From an uncultured Flavobacteriales bacterium (GTDB taxonomy: Bacteria; Bacteroidota; Bacteroidia; Flavobacteriales_D; Crocinitomicaceae): DNA of 64,000 bases. A model generated the notes under the pieces. That model saw only the letters and a list, made by a program, of their open reading frames with translations, ran no database searches and was not told where the DNA came from. The stretch covers positions 1 to 64,000 of the forward strand of contig CAJAII010000038.1 of assembly GCA_903939755.1 (NCBI GenBank), written 5' to 3'. The translations under genes and the position numbers were made by a program. Shown here in pieces: positions 33,454 through 43,900 of this stretch. Each line of letters opens with the position of its first letter. The first letter of the stretch is position 1.

Positions 33454-34143
33454 ATGCTAGAGAAAGATTTCCGTCAGGTTTCATGTAGTACTTGTCATCA
33501 AAGAAAGGAAAATTTATTAGGCGGCTTGGGTTGTGATGAAATCTCCCATATTGAAGATCACAAATCTTGTAATTATTATAAAAAAAACCAATCGCTTTTT
33601 ATAGAGGGTTCTTATCCTAGAGGGGTATTTTGTATTAATGAGGGTAGGATCAAAATATATAAAAGAGGCAACGAAGGTAAAGAACAAATCATTCAAATCG
33701 CAAAGGGAGGAGACTTAGTTGGGTTTAGAGCCATGTTTTCGGAAGATGTATATAAAGTTTCAGCAGAGACCTTAGAAGAATGCAATATTTGTTTCATAAG
33801 CAGAGAGGATTTTCTTTCCCTTATGGATAGTAACCCAACATTAAGAAAAGGAATAATTAAAGAATTATCTACAGAGTTGGCTGATCGTGCTAATTTTATT
33901 ACCAACATGGCCCAAAAATCCGTCCGTGAAAGATTGGCATTTAGCCTACTTCTATTAATGGATATCTATGTAGGTGAACCAATCAATCTTTCTAGAGAAG
34001 ACATGGCTAATTTTGTGGGTACGGCAACTGAAACATTAATTCGTTTATTGAAGGATTTCAAGGAAGAAGCATATATTGAAACACATGCCAGGAAAATCAC
34101 CGTGCTTGATCGAAATAAACTGATGTCGATCGCCGGGATTTAA
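33454..34143 (+). CDS. Crp/Fnr-family transcriptional regulator
   Basis: A 229-residue regulator with a cyclic-nucleotide-binding-like sensor domain (about 45-140), a long dimer helix (about 140-165) and a C-terminal winged helix (NLSREDMANFVGTATETLIR, then LLKDF). Four cysteines lie before the sensor domain: Cys11, Cys14, Cys27 and Cys39, spaced x2, x12 and x11. E. coli FNR binds its 4Fe-4S cluster with three N-terminal cysteines and one internal; here the spacing differs, so an oxygen-labile cluster is possible but unproven. The gene is divergent from hemN-ccoI, and the shared promoter region has a matching palindrome. It probably turns on the cbb3 genes when oxygen is low and may regulate itself. 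Confidence 0.88.
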   Translation: MLEKDFRQVSCSTCHQRKENLLGGLGCDEISHIEDHKSCNYYKKNQSLFIEGSYPRGVFCINEGRIKIYKRGNEGKEQIIQIAKGGDLVGFRAMFSEDVYKVSAETLEECNICFISREDFLSLMDSNPTLRKGIIKELSTELADRANFITNMAQKSVRERLAFSLLLLMDIYVGEPINLSREDMANFVGTATETLIRLLKDFKEEAYIETHARKITVLDRNKLMSIAGI

Positions 34144-34150
34144 TTCGTTT

Positions 34151-34174
34151 AACAACTTTTCGCTGTTGTTTTTT
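34151..34174 (+). terminator. intrinsic terminator between convergent genes
   Basis: AACAAC (34151-34156) pairs with GTTGTT (34165-34170) across an 8-base loop and is followed by TTTT. It ends the regulator transcript and overlaps the first base or two of the convergent gene's stop. Confidence 0.6.
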
Positions 34175-37028
34175 AATGCTCGACAACCACAAACCCATGC
34201 ATTTGAACAGGTTTACCTCCCTCCATAATGGCATCGATTAAATAGAAATAGGTACCTTCTGTCACTAAGTTTCCATTTTGATCTGTTGCATCCCAAGTGC
34301 CGCTAGGGTCATTGTATTCATATATAAAATTCCCCCAACGGTTCATAATAACACAATGGAAGCTTAGAATTCCATTTGAATTCACATAGAACAAGTTGTT
34401 CCCTGCTGTGGAGGAAAGACTCACAATATTTGGCACTTCGATATCGCATGGATAAAAATTAACAGTTGCTGTGTCTGAAGCGCTATAACATTCATTTGAG
34501 CTGGTATAGACGTATTGCCCAGTTTGATTCACACTGATGGATGGCAAGGTACTGCCATTGTTCCAACTTCCTGTTAAAGTAGGGACATAATTAGCTTGCA
34601 AGGTAAATTCGGATAGCGTTGAATTTTGTGGAATGGGGTAAGAAATTTGCACTAAGTTGATACTTGTTCCTATACAAGATGAGGTGTCCATAAGTACGGT
34701 TTGTAAATAGGCAGGAAAATGCACCACTTGACTTAATACTTGATTACAAGCAAGATCAGTGAAGGTTATCGTATATATTCCGGCATAATTGGTCCAGATT
34801 AATGGATTGTTCGATGTCGGATTTGAAAAATTAACACAGGTATCATTGCAGCTCCAAACTCCTCCTTGATCGGAGATCGTTCCCGAAATTTGATATTGAT
34901 AGTTGCACGCTAATGCATCAACGTCTATGATAGGAGAAAGCTGAAAATGAACGTTCAAGGTATCACTATGATTACAAACATTGTCGGTATAAACGAGTTG
35001 GTAAATCCCCGGGTTATTGGGGGTGAGGGATGGATTTAAACTTTGACTTGTTGGAGCAAAATTTAATGTGTTACCAGGATTTGATAGGTAGGACCATTGT
35101 CCTCCTCCAGCCGGTGTGATGGTGCCATTGAGTGTTAAATTCATGGCGCAAATCGTTGTGTCAGCCATAACACTGGGTGAAATTGGCAGGGTGAGATCCA
35201 CGTTCAATAGCTGATTGCAGGCATCATCTGCAAATGAAATAGTATAAGTTCCGGGTGAATTAATGGTAATTATTGGACTTAAACTAGTTACATTATTAAA
35301 ACTAATCTGGTTGGAAGCACTGCTCCATGTTCCGCCATTGGAAACTACGGGTGGCGCTTGAAAAACAGGGTCACACACCAATGTATCATTAAAAATGACA
35401 GCTGAATTTGCCCCTGTAACTAGGAATGTCGTGTCGCTTGCACATAAACCAAACGAATCTAAAAGCGAAACGGTGTACGTTCCAATCGGTAACTGAGCAC
35501 TGAACAAAGTGTCTAAGGCAGGATTTCCTAAACCCCAAGATATGCTCGAATAGTACAATGGATTTTGCAAGCTGACCGTCGCTGCAGTGTCGGGAGGACA
35601 ATAGCTTAGCGATCCCAATAAATCAATGGGAATTGGATTAATAACAATAAAAGAATCTGCTATGTAACGATAACAGCCATTCAAACTAACGGTTACCCCG
35701 AAAAACTGAGTACTATTGATGGTATTAGTGCTATCAGTGACAAAGTCATCCCAAAGATAGGAATCATATGGTCCATTTGCGACGCCCAAATCAATGCTTC
35801 CGCAGGTGTCAACAGTTTGTAGATAGGAAGAATCCAAGGCGTTTAAGGTTGTATCTATTTGAATAACAAAGGGAAGTACAGTTACACCAGGAGGTACCGC
35901 ATTATCAGTAGCTGTAACGGTGATGTTGTACACCCCAAGATTTCCAGCATTTCCAACTGCTTGCAGAATGATGGAGGCAGAATTCCCAGGATTATTAGCT
36001 ACTTGAGTGAGCGTTGTTAATCCTCCATTATTGTAGGTTATAGTGGTAGTTTGCCCTACTTCAGGAGATAGAAAGTCAAGTGAAAAAATAGCGGTGTCTC
36101 CAATGGAACAAATTTTTAGGGTATCACAACTTGCAATTCCTTGTGGAATAGGGGGGATATTGCCTGTATTAGAAGCATCAAAAGCAAAACTCTTATTATC
36201 TAACCAATCAATACCATCAGGCGATCCTTGGGGTCCATCAAAACTTCCACCAGCATGGTCAAAATAGCTGATTAAAAAGTACGCAATACCATCGCCACTA
36301 TTTGCTCCACAGGTCGCAGGGGTGCCATAAAATCCGTTAACTCCAGAAGAGGCATCTCCGGTTGTCCATTCCATGTCTTGGTAGCAAAAAGCGACGTTTC
36401 CACCTTGAATGACCGGGTCGGAACCATTGGTAATTATTAATTGAAAGGTATTTAGTTTATCGCCGTGCATACTGTAATAGCCGACATCTTCCCAATTGAT
36501 ATACACCGCAGTGGGGGTCACTTTATAGACTACTTGTCCGTTTCCATTTCGCGTATCCACATCCGCCCAAAAAGGAGCAACAATAGAATTAATTACGGAT
36601 GGAAAAGCGGATGCCGAAAAGATAGACATAGGACCATTGAAGGTAATATTCCCATTGTTATTGATGTAAATACCATTATAAATGGTGCCATATAAATTAA
36701 ACGAGAATGGAATCGGAATGTAAACCGATGAGCCATCATCATTAGGCAACATAGCTAAGGTGTAAGTCGCATCTGGTTCAATATAACAGTTACAGGCGGA
36801 TGCTTTTTCTGTATGCCCGGGTTTTACTTTAACTTTTGCTGTAGGAAGTGTGTTGTTAGAAGGGATAATTTGAACGGTTCCTAATTGGCCTTGCTCTTTC
36901 AGTTGATGGTATAAGGGTGATTCTACTACTACTACTTGTGCAGTGGCTTTTGAATAGGAAATCAACATCCAAATTGATATTCCAATACCTACTTTCAAAA
37001 CACGGACATTCAAATTAGTAAAATTCAT
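34173..37028 (-). CDS. large surface protein with nidogen-like domain and gliding-type (CHU_C) C-terminus
   Basis: A 951-residue exported protein. Signal peptide about residues 1-31 (ending KATAQ). A nidogen-like domain follows, with IYNGIYINNNGNITFNGP, APFWADVDTRNGNGQVVY and FQLIITNGSDPVI (about 105-270). Then come several Ig-like or PKD-like repeats with paired cysteines and the phrases GIYTITF, GTYTISF and GIYQLVY (about 380-850). The CHU_C end has IMNRWGNFIYEYNDPSGTWD, then a short linker, EGTYFYLIDA and MHGFVVVEH. The last domain directs type IX secretion (type B signal) without cleavage at an Arg-Lys motif that I can see. Probably an adhesin or matrix protein. Single gene, convergent with the Fnr-like regulator. 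Confidence 0.88.
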   Translation of the reverse strand: MNFTNLNVRVLKVGIGISIWMLISYSKATAQVVVVESPLYHQLKEQGQLGTVQIIPSNNTLPTAKVKVKPGHTEKASACNCYIEPDATYTLAMLPNDDGSSVYIPIPFSFNLYGTIYNGIYINNNGNITFNGPMSIFSASAFPSVINSIVAPFWADVDTRNGNGQVVYKVTPTAVYINWEDVGYYSMHGDKLNTFQLIITNGSDPVIQGGNVAFCYQDMEWTTGDASSGVNGFYGTPATCGANSGDGIAYFLISYFDHAGGSFDGPQGSPDGIDWLDNKSFAFDASNTGNIPPIPQGIASCDTLKICSIGDTAIFSLDFLSPEVGQTTTITYNNGGLTTLTQVANNPGNSASIILQAVGNAGNLGVYNITVTATDNAVPPGVTVLPFVIQIDTTLNALDSSYLQTVDTCGSIDLGVANGPYDSYLWDDFVTDSTNTINSTQFFGVTVSLNGCYRYIADSFIVINPIPIDLLGSLSYCPPDTAATVSLQNPLYYSSISWGLGNPALDTLFSAQLPIGTYTVSLLDSFGLCASDTTFLVTGANSAVIFNDTLVCDPVFQAPPVVSNGGTWSSASNQISFNNVTSLSPIITINSPGTYTISFADDACNQLLNVDLTLPISPSVMADTTICAMNLTLNGTITPAGGGQWSYLSNPGNTLNFAPTSQSLNPSLTPNNPGIYQLVYTDNVCNHSDTLNVHFQLSPIIDVDALACNYQYQISGTISDQGGVWSCNDTCVNFSNPTSNNPLIWTNYAGIYTITFTDLACNQVLSQVVHFPAYLQTVLMDTSSCIGTSINLVQISYPIPQNSTLSEFTLQANYVPTLTGSWNNGSTLPSISVNQTGQYVYTSSNECYSASDTATVNFYPCDIEVPNIVSLSSTAGNNLFYVNSNGILSFHCVIMNRWGNFIYEYNDPSGTWDATDQNGNLVTEGTYFYLIDAIMEGGKPVQMHGFVVVEH

Positions 37029-37153
37029 AAAAAGGATTTTTGTAAAAATGCTGCTACCAAGCGTCTAAATTAACTAAATTAATTGGAAGGCACGGATATG
37101 GTCAAGTAGCTGCATTTGAAGTAATAAAACTAATTTTTTAGTATTTTTACCCC

Positions 37154-37810
37154 ATGAAATTTTGTATTGTATTCCTGTGTTGTTTATCCTTGGTATCTTG
37201 TGTTCAAATGAATTACATCAAAGATGTGGTTCCCATTACGCAAAAACATCAAATTATTGCTGTGCTTCCGCCGATTACGACCATCGAACGGAAAATATGG
37301 ATGTCGGATGATAAGTACAGGGAGTTGACCATACAAAAGCAAAATGAATTACAGAAAAAACTAATCAAATCTTTCGAATTCCGTTTCAAAAATGGGACCT
37401 CCTTTGTTGAGATCATGGATGTGCAATTAACAAATGATGTGGTTACTCCCTTGGGATATCCTCAAGTTCAGTTCAGTCCTGTTGAATTGTGTAAAAGATT
37501 AAACGTGGACGCCGTGATTGAAACTCGAATTGATATTCGGGAACCCACAAATGAATTAACGGCACTTGTTTTTCAAAACAATGGAATGTCGAATCTCTAT
37601 ACTAATACACTTAATTTGAAAGCAATTCTCTACGACACCTTGCATTCAGTCCCACTCTGGGAATTAGTAGATGTCCGCTATGGTTACTTGGGCTCTATTA
37701 AATTATCAATGCAACGGAAATCTATTAGCCGCACAACTCGAAATTCGCCTTATAACATCAAGAAAAATCCCTTTAAAAAATTATATTTGGAAAGCATTAA
37801 AGAGCAGTAG
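37154..37810 (+). CDS. lipoprotein of unknown function
   Basis: A 218-residue lipoprotein: signal peptide MKFCIVFLCCLSLVSC with the lipidated cysteine at 16. The mature part has alternating strands and helices, including IIAVLPPITTIERKIWMSDD and LCKRLNVDAVIETRIDI. The arrangement (a strand with a Pro-Pro turn, then a helix and an Asp-Ala-[VI]-[IV] strand) recalls the LpoB/GNA1162-like alpha/beta fold, but I cannot prove it. The C-terminus is basic. A TAnnTTTT-like sequence just upstream may be the promoter. No partner gene is evident. Confidence 0.7.
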   Translation: MKFCIVFLCCLSLVSCVQMNYIKDVVPITQKHQIIAVLPPITTIERKIWMSDDKYRELTIQKQNELQKKLIKSFEFRFKNGTSFVEIMDVQLTNDVVTPLGYPQVQFSPVELCKRLNVDAVIETRIDIREPTNELTALVFQNNGMSNLYTNTLNLKAILYDTLHSVPLWELVDVRYGYLGSIKLSMQRKSISRTTRNSPYNIKKNPFKKLYLESIKEQ

Positions 37811-38025
37811 AGGGGGGATTGATGAATAGATAACTAACAAGTCGCTTTGGTTTATCATTTTTCTATATTTATAAAATGGGCAAATAGATGGCTTGGCCGT
37901 CTTCATTCTATAATCCATTCTTGTAACGATTCAACCCTTTTTCATTTTGAAAAATGATGTCGTTTAGTCGATTGATTGAAAAATGACATCTGAATTTAAG
38001 TAATGTATCATCCAATTTACTTCCA

Positions 38026-39423
38026 ATGAAACATCGAATTCAATTATTGTTATTGATATTATTTCCGCTTTTAGCAACTGGGCAGAAAATGAGAATCATT
38101 ACAAAAGAAGATTATCCAACCTTTTTTGACTATACTAATCCCTATTCATTGGTTACTATTTTAACTAATAATCAAGAGATTATCCCTTCTTTGATTAAAG
38201 AAAACGACTATACGGGAGTTTATAGCCAATATATGTTGAATGATATGGGTTTTGATTCAATTGAATTCACTTCGTTTACATCTTGGACAGACTTTATCAT
38301 TTATTCTCCGGAATTTGAATCTGAATGGTTTCTTTTTAAAACAGCCCAAACGAAAGAAGATTATTTGGATTCTATTTCTTCTAATAGGGAGTATGATTTA
38401 ATCACGAAAATGAATAAAGAGGTTTTTGCCCGATCGTGGGACCATGCTAAGGAATTCTCTTTTCTGAAACTGCCTTTTGATTACTATTTTGATGTTCAAC
38501 ACATTGTGGCGTTTATTTTAGAAGAAAAAAACGATGAGATTTGGGTGCATTTTGTTTCTACTATTCAAGGAAAAAACGTCATTGGTCTTTCCCTTTTAAA
38601 AGAACAAGTCGCAAATGGAGATAATTTTACATTTTGGACTAAATTAGATGAGTCAACTTCAAATCTTGTAAATGATTATTTTCATAAACTTGCCTTGGAA
38701 GCGTATGAGTCAAATAAAGATTCAGATTATCAAGGTACCAATTACTGTGATTATAATAAATATTCATTCAATTCTTATCGGCGAAATGATGATGATTATA
38801 TGAATGCTTATGAGTTATCATTAAATGCAATAAGTCCCAATGTAGGATTACTTATGAATACGCAACATGACGCGAAAGGACTAACTATCATTACAAGTAC
38901 TCAAAAATTAGGGGATACGATAAAATTATATGAGTGGTGGTATGACAACATAACCTTTCCCCTATATAAATCCACTGAAAATTGGTATGAATTTATGGAT
39001 TCAATTGATTATATCATAAATGAGGGCGGCTTAATTATTGAGGAGGCAATTTTGCATGAGAGTTTTCTGAATACCCCCCTTAATGAGCCGCTTCGTTTAC
39101 CTAAAAAATCTAATATATATTGGGTGGAATCCAATGACCAGGGTATTTATGTATCTTTTTGTGTGAATGATGAGCTAAAAAATAAGCGTGTCATGGTAAA
39201 TCAATTTTGTTTCACGCATCAAGGTCTTAATGGTATTGAGAGCCATATGCAGTATTTTAATTCTCCAAACGATATTTACCCGGCTTTCCCCTTAACATTA
39301 CCCAGCGAAGTATCTTCGATTATGACTTGTTTAAAACAATTTAATCATCTCAAATTAAAAAGAATTGATTTTAAAACCGTGCAGCAAATACTAAAACTGA
39401 GTAACAAACAACTAACATTTTAA
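38026..39423 (+). CDS. secreted protein of unknown function
   Basis: A 465-residue exported protein with a signal peptide (MKHRIQLLLLILFPLLATGQ). The mature part is acidic and aromatic, with no obvious repeats or sorting domain. Several Trp/Tyr-rich stretches (SWTDFIIYSPEFESEWFLF, YEWWYDNITFPLYKSTENWY) occur. It is followed 2 bases later by another exported protein gene, so they form an operon. No domain recognised. Confidence 0.7.
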   Translation: MKHRIQLLLLILFPLLATGQKMRIITKEDYPTFFDYTNPYSLVTILTNNQEIIPSLIKENDYTGVYSQYMLNDMGFDSIEFTSFTSWTDFIIYSPEFESEWFLFKTAQTKEDYLDSISSNREYDLITKMNKEVFARSWDHAKEFSFLKLPFDYYFDVQHIVAFILEEKNDEIWVHFVSTIQGKNVIGLSLLKEQVANGDNFTFWTKLDESTSNLVNDYFHKLALEAYESNKDSDYQGTNYCDYNKYSFNSYRRNDDDYMNAYELSLNAISPNVGLLMNTQHDAKGLTIITSTQKLGDTIKLYEWWYDNITFPLYKSTENWYEFMDSIDYIINEGGLIIEEAILHESFLNTPLNEPLRLPKKSNIYWVESNDQGIYVSFCVNDELKNKRVMVNQFCFTHQGLNGIESHMQYFNSPNDIYPAFPLTLPSEVSSIMTCLKQFNHLKLKRIDFKTVQQILKLSNKQLTF

Positions 39424-39425
39424 TT

Positions 39426-40034
39426 ATGAGAAAGCCCTTCTTTTTACTTATCGGACTGGCCATTTATTTATCAAGTTATGCGCAAAATCAAGCAGTAATT
39501 GGCTTTCCAGAGTATAAATTATTGTACCGGGGACATCATAACATCATTGAATGTGCCATGAACGATGCCGATTCCACCTACCTAACCTGTCGGGAGGACC
39601 AAGGGACTATTAGTGTCATAAACTTTACAGATGCTAATGGTGAAACAGCTTGTTTTGATGTTTTGGTCTATTATAATGTAAGTTCCTTTGAGTTAGAAGT
39701 TCACGCGATAAAAAATAATAGTGATTATATTGTTCGAAAGGAAACCTTCCGTGTAAAAGAGGCTCCTTATCCTGTTATTGTGCCCACAACAATTTCGCAC
39801 AGCGTGGGTGCACGTGTTGACATTCACTTGAGTAATGATAGCCCCATCTCTAATGCAACTTTCGTTGTAACCGGAGGCACAATAGATGACATTCCATTTT
39901 CTGGGAATTTAATTCCGGGTAGTATTGTAGCAAAAGTTAAGCCGGGTAAAAAAGTAGCGATAGAAGTTTTCTATACGCTAAACGGAGTAAGGGCTTCCAC
40001 GCCTGTTCAAGGCATATTAACGGTAACGAATTAA
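39426..40034 (+). CDS. secreted protein with GldM-C-like end (weak)
   Basis: A 202-residue exported protein with a signal peptide (ending SSYAQ). The end has beta strands that recall the Ig-like C-terminal domain of GldM, a type IX secretion component: SNDSPISNATFVVTGGTIDD, then IPFSGNLIPGSIVAKVKPG and FYTLNGVRASTPVQG. GldM itself is much longer and has a membrane helix, so this is not GldM. Together with the previous gene it may form a surface complex. The resemblance is a guess from the motif pattern only. Confidence 0.6.
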   Translation: MRKPFFLLIGLAIYLSSYAQNQAVIGFPEYKLLYRGHHNIIECAMNDADSTYLTCREDQGTISVINFTDANGETACFDVLVYYNVSSFELEVHAIKNNSDYIVRKETFRVKEAPYPVIVPTTISHSVGARVDIHLSNDSPISNATFVVTGGTIDDIPFSGNLIPGSIVAKVKPGKKVAIEVFYTLNGVRASTPVQGILTVTN

Positions 40035-40205
40035 ATTATTCTTGCGCTAGATTTTCGTGTCGTATTGTCAATCTTTTATAGTTTTCAAAAACTTCTAGGA
40101 TTCTAAAGGCTTTAAGTTAATACCATAGCGATTTTCAAAATTATAACGCCAACAATCATTCATTCACTATAATTTCTAGTATATTCGCAATTAAAATATG
40201 TAAAT

Positions 40206-40946
40206 ATGAAAAAGACTTTATTGTTTATAGTGTTGACTGGCTTATCTTTAGTAAGTAATGCTCAAAATGCGGATGAAATAGTTGCAAAATATTATGAAAC
40301 TATTGGCGGTAAAAATTGGGAGGCTGTAACAGGAATTCTCATGACGGCTAATGTGGATGCTGGTGGAATGAAAATCCCGCTAGAAATTGTTCAAATGAGT
40401 GATGGTAGAATGTACACAAAAATTAATTTTCAAGGTCAAGAAATGATTCAAAATGCCTTTGATGGTGTGACAAGTTGGAGTACAAATTTTATGACCCAAA
40501 AAGCAGAAAAAAGCACTTCTGATGACAATGAAAATGCAAAACGTTCTTCTAAGGAATTTCCAGATGCCTTAATTTCGTATAAGAAGTTGGGTTATAAGTT
40601 GAGTTTAGAAGGCGAAGATAAAATTGATGGTACCGCTTGTTGGAAGTTGAAATTAGAGAAAAAGACCATGCTCGTTGAAGGAAAAGAGGTTCCAAACATT
40701 CAATATTATTACATAGATAAAGATTCTAATGTTCCTATAATGATGGAGTCGGAAATAAATTCGGGTGACATGAAAGGGAAAATCGGACAAACGAAATTTA
40801 GCGATTACCAAGAAGTAAGTGGTTTGATCTATCCATTTTCTATTTCGCAAGGAATCAAAGATGGCCCTTCTCAACCGATCACTTTTGAAAAAGTGGTTAT
40901 CAGTCCTACAGTTGACGCAAAAACATTTTCATTCCCTGAAAATTAA
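40206..40946 (+). CDS. LolA-like outer-membrane lipoprotein carrier family protein
   Basis: A 246-residue exported protein with a signal peptide (MKKTLLFIVLTGLSLVSNAQ). The opening NADEIVAKYYETIGGKNWEA and the following strands (GILMTANVDAGGMKIPLEIV, YTKINFQGQEMI, AFDGVTSWSTN) fit the half-barrel family of LolA and LolB: a helix, then a long antiparallel sheet. Similar proteins in Bacteroidota stand alone or sit with peptidases, and their ligand is unknown. It lies 24 bases before the propeller gene and is probably co-transcribed. Confidence 0.75.
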   Translation: MKKTLLFIVLTGLSLVSNAQNADEIVAKYYETIGGKNWEAVTGILMTANVDAGGMKIPLEIVQMSDGRMYTKINFQGQEMIQNAFDGVTSWSTNFMTQKAEKSTSDDNENAKRSSKEFPDALISYKKLGYKLSLEGEDKIDGTACWKLKLEKKTMLVEGKEVPNIQYYYIDKDSNVPIMMESEINSGDMKGKIGQTKFSDYQEVSGLIYPFSISQGIKDGPSQPITFEKVVISPTVDAKTFSFPEN

Positions 40947-40970
40947 ATCGAATTTTAATAATTAATTACC

Positions 40971-43900
40971 ATGAAAAAGCAACTATTTGTTGGTGTTTCT
41001 GTGCTTTATAGTTTTGCTTTTTTAGCACAAACAAACACTGTAATAAACGGAGCAGATTATTTTGGAGATGTAAAGGCAAGACATATTGGTCCGGCGCTTA
41101 TGAGTGGTCGCGTTTCTGATATTGAAAATCACCCCACCAACTCGAATATTGTTTATATCGGCGCAGCTGGCGGTGGCGTGTGGAAATCAAATGATGGTGG
41201 CGTAAAGTTTAATCCCATTTTTGATAAATATTGCCAGTCGATTGGTGTAGTGACGATTGATCCTTCTGACCCTGATAATACGGTTTGGGTGGGTACCGGT
41301 GAGGTTTGGACAAGAAACAGTGTTTCTATTGGTGATGGTATTTATAAAACTATTGATGGAGGGAAAAACTGGACGAAAATGGGGCTTGAAAAATCAGACC
41401 GAATTTCGTCTATTCAAATTGATCCTAAGAATCCAAATACAATTTATGTTGGTGTACTAGGGGAACTTTGGGGCGATAATCAAGAACGTGGTGTTTTCAA
41501 AACAACGGATGGTGGAAAAACGTGGAATAAGATTTTTTATATTAATGAAAGAACGGGCTGTTCCGAATTAATCATTGACCCGTCAAATTCATCGGTTCTT
41601 TATGCATCGTTTTGGGAATTTAGAAGATCGGCTTATTCGTTTAGTTCGGGAGGAATGAATAGTGCCCTATACAAAAGCACCGATGGAGGACTTACTTGGA
41701 ATAAAATTCACACGGGTTTTCCAACAGGGAAGTTAGGAAGGATTGCGGTGAGTATTGCTCCGTCCAATCCGTCTATTGTATATGCTGTGGTGGAATGTGA
41801 AAAAGCGGAGGAGAAAGGGTTGTATCGCTCCAATGATGGCGGAGCAACATGGAAATTCTTAAATGGTGATTTTGGTTTGACGGTTCGTCCTTTTTATTTT
41901 TCAAGGATTACCATTGACCCGAAAAATCCTGATATTATTGTGAAAGCAGGTCTTTTCGGTTCGATAAGCCGCGATGGAGGTAGTACCTTTAAAAGTTTAG
42001 GGGCTATGCATTCAGATATTCATGATATTTCGTTTGACCCTTCGAATTCTGATAAAGTATTTGTTGCAACCGATGGTGGGCTATATCGTAGTTTGAATGG
42101 TGGAACTACCATGGAACGCATTGAAAACTTACCGCTAAGTCAATTTTATCATGTTAGCTTGGATAATCAAGAACCATATAATGTCTACGGTGGATTGCAG
42201 GATAATAATTCGTGGTTTGGTCCCTCAGCAAGTCCTGGTGGAGTGGAAGCTAGGGATTGGGAATTAGTAGGGCAGGGTGATGGGTTTAGGGTGTATCCTC
42301 ATCCTACAAAACCGCATATTGTTTACTCCGAAATGCAAGGCGCGGAAGCTATTTGGCGTTTTGATACCAAAGAAAAACAACTTCGGGTAGTAAAGCCATA
42401 CGCCGTTAGCGGTGATCCAAAGCTGCGGTTTAATTGGAATACGCCTATAACAACAAGTCCCCATAACCCAGATCGCTTGTTTGCTGGAAGTCAATTTGTG
42501 CATGTTTCAAACGATATGGGAAATACTTGGACAAAGATTTCTCCCGATTTATCTACCAATGATATGCTGAAACAAAATCAAGTAGAGTCAGGTGGCTTAT
42601 CGGCGGATAATTCTGGGGCGGAAAATCATTGCACTATTTTTACTATTGCTGAATCTCCTTTAAGTGAAAAGGTTATTTGGGCAGGAACCGATGATGGGAA
42701 TATACAAGTGACAAAAGACGGTGGTAAGTCTTGGGCAAATGTAACGTCAAATATCAAAGGATTACCATTAAATACCTGGTGTTATCACATTGAAGCAAGT
42801 GTTTTTAATGAAGGAATAGCGTATGCAGTATTCACAGGATATACGAATGGCGATTATTTGCCTTACGTATACAAAACAACTGATTTTGGGCTTACGTGGA
42901 ATTCGATAATCACGAAAGATATCCCCGTTTTTGCACGTAACATACAAGAAGATTTTAAAAACCCTAATTTATTGTTTTTAGGAACGGAATTAGGCTTGTT
43001 TATTACCTTGGATGGAGGAACATCTTGGTCGAAATTTGAAAATAATTTTCCAAGTGTTGCCATTCATTACATGGAAATGCATCCTAAGAAAAATGACTTA
43101 GTCGTTGCAACGCATGGCCGTGGAATAATTATTTTGGATGACATTTCGCCCTTACGAGCTGTGACACCTGAAATATTGACTAAAACCCTTCACTTTTTTG
43201 ATGCGAAACCTTTTGTAATGAGTGAAAAAAGTTCTTTTGGAGGAACAAGCAGTGAAGTGGAGTTTGTTGGACAAAACCCAAGTGATGCCGCTCAAATAAA
43301 ATACTTCCTTTCGAAACGCCATACTTTTGGGAAAATGACGATGGAGATCTTGGATAGTGAAGGCAAATTGATCGCCACTTGTCAGGCTGGTAAGCAAAAA
43401 GGGATTAATACGGTGGAATGGTATTTTAACCGGCAAGCACCAAAAGTGGCGAAAGGAAAAACACTAGCATTTGCTGCTGGATTTGCACCAAGCGTTAAAG
43501 CTGGAAAATACACCGTTAAAATAACAAAGGGCAACGATGTCTTTACGAAAGAAATAGAGGTGCTTTACGATCCTGCATCTACTTTCACACTTAACGAAAG
43601 AAAAGAACAGCAAAGCGTAACGAATGACTTATTTGACATGACACAAGACTTGGCTTACTTCGTTTTTGTCATTGATAGTTGGGATGATTGCGTGGCAAAC
43701 TATAAATTAAAAAATCCTGGGAAAAATAAAGTAGCTGATGATTTAGATAAAGCGTTGGATGCTTTACGAGATAAGTTAGTGGTTACTAAAGGGGATAACT
43801 ATGTTGGAGCAGGAGAACCACAACTTAGGGAAAAGTTAGGTGAAATTTATAGCACAATAGGATCTTATTATGGTGCACCTTCATCGTCTCAGCTTGAAAA

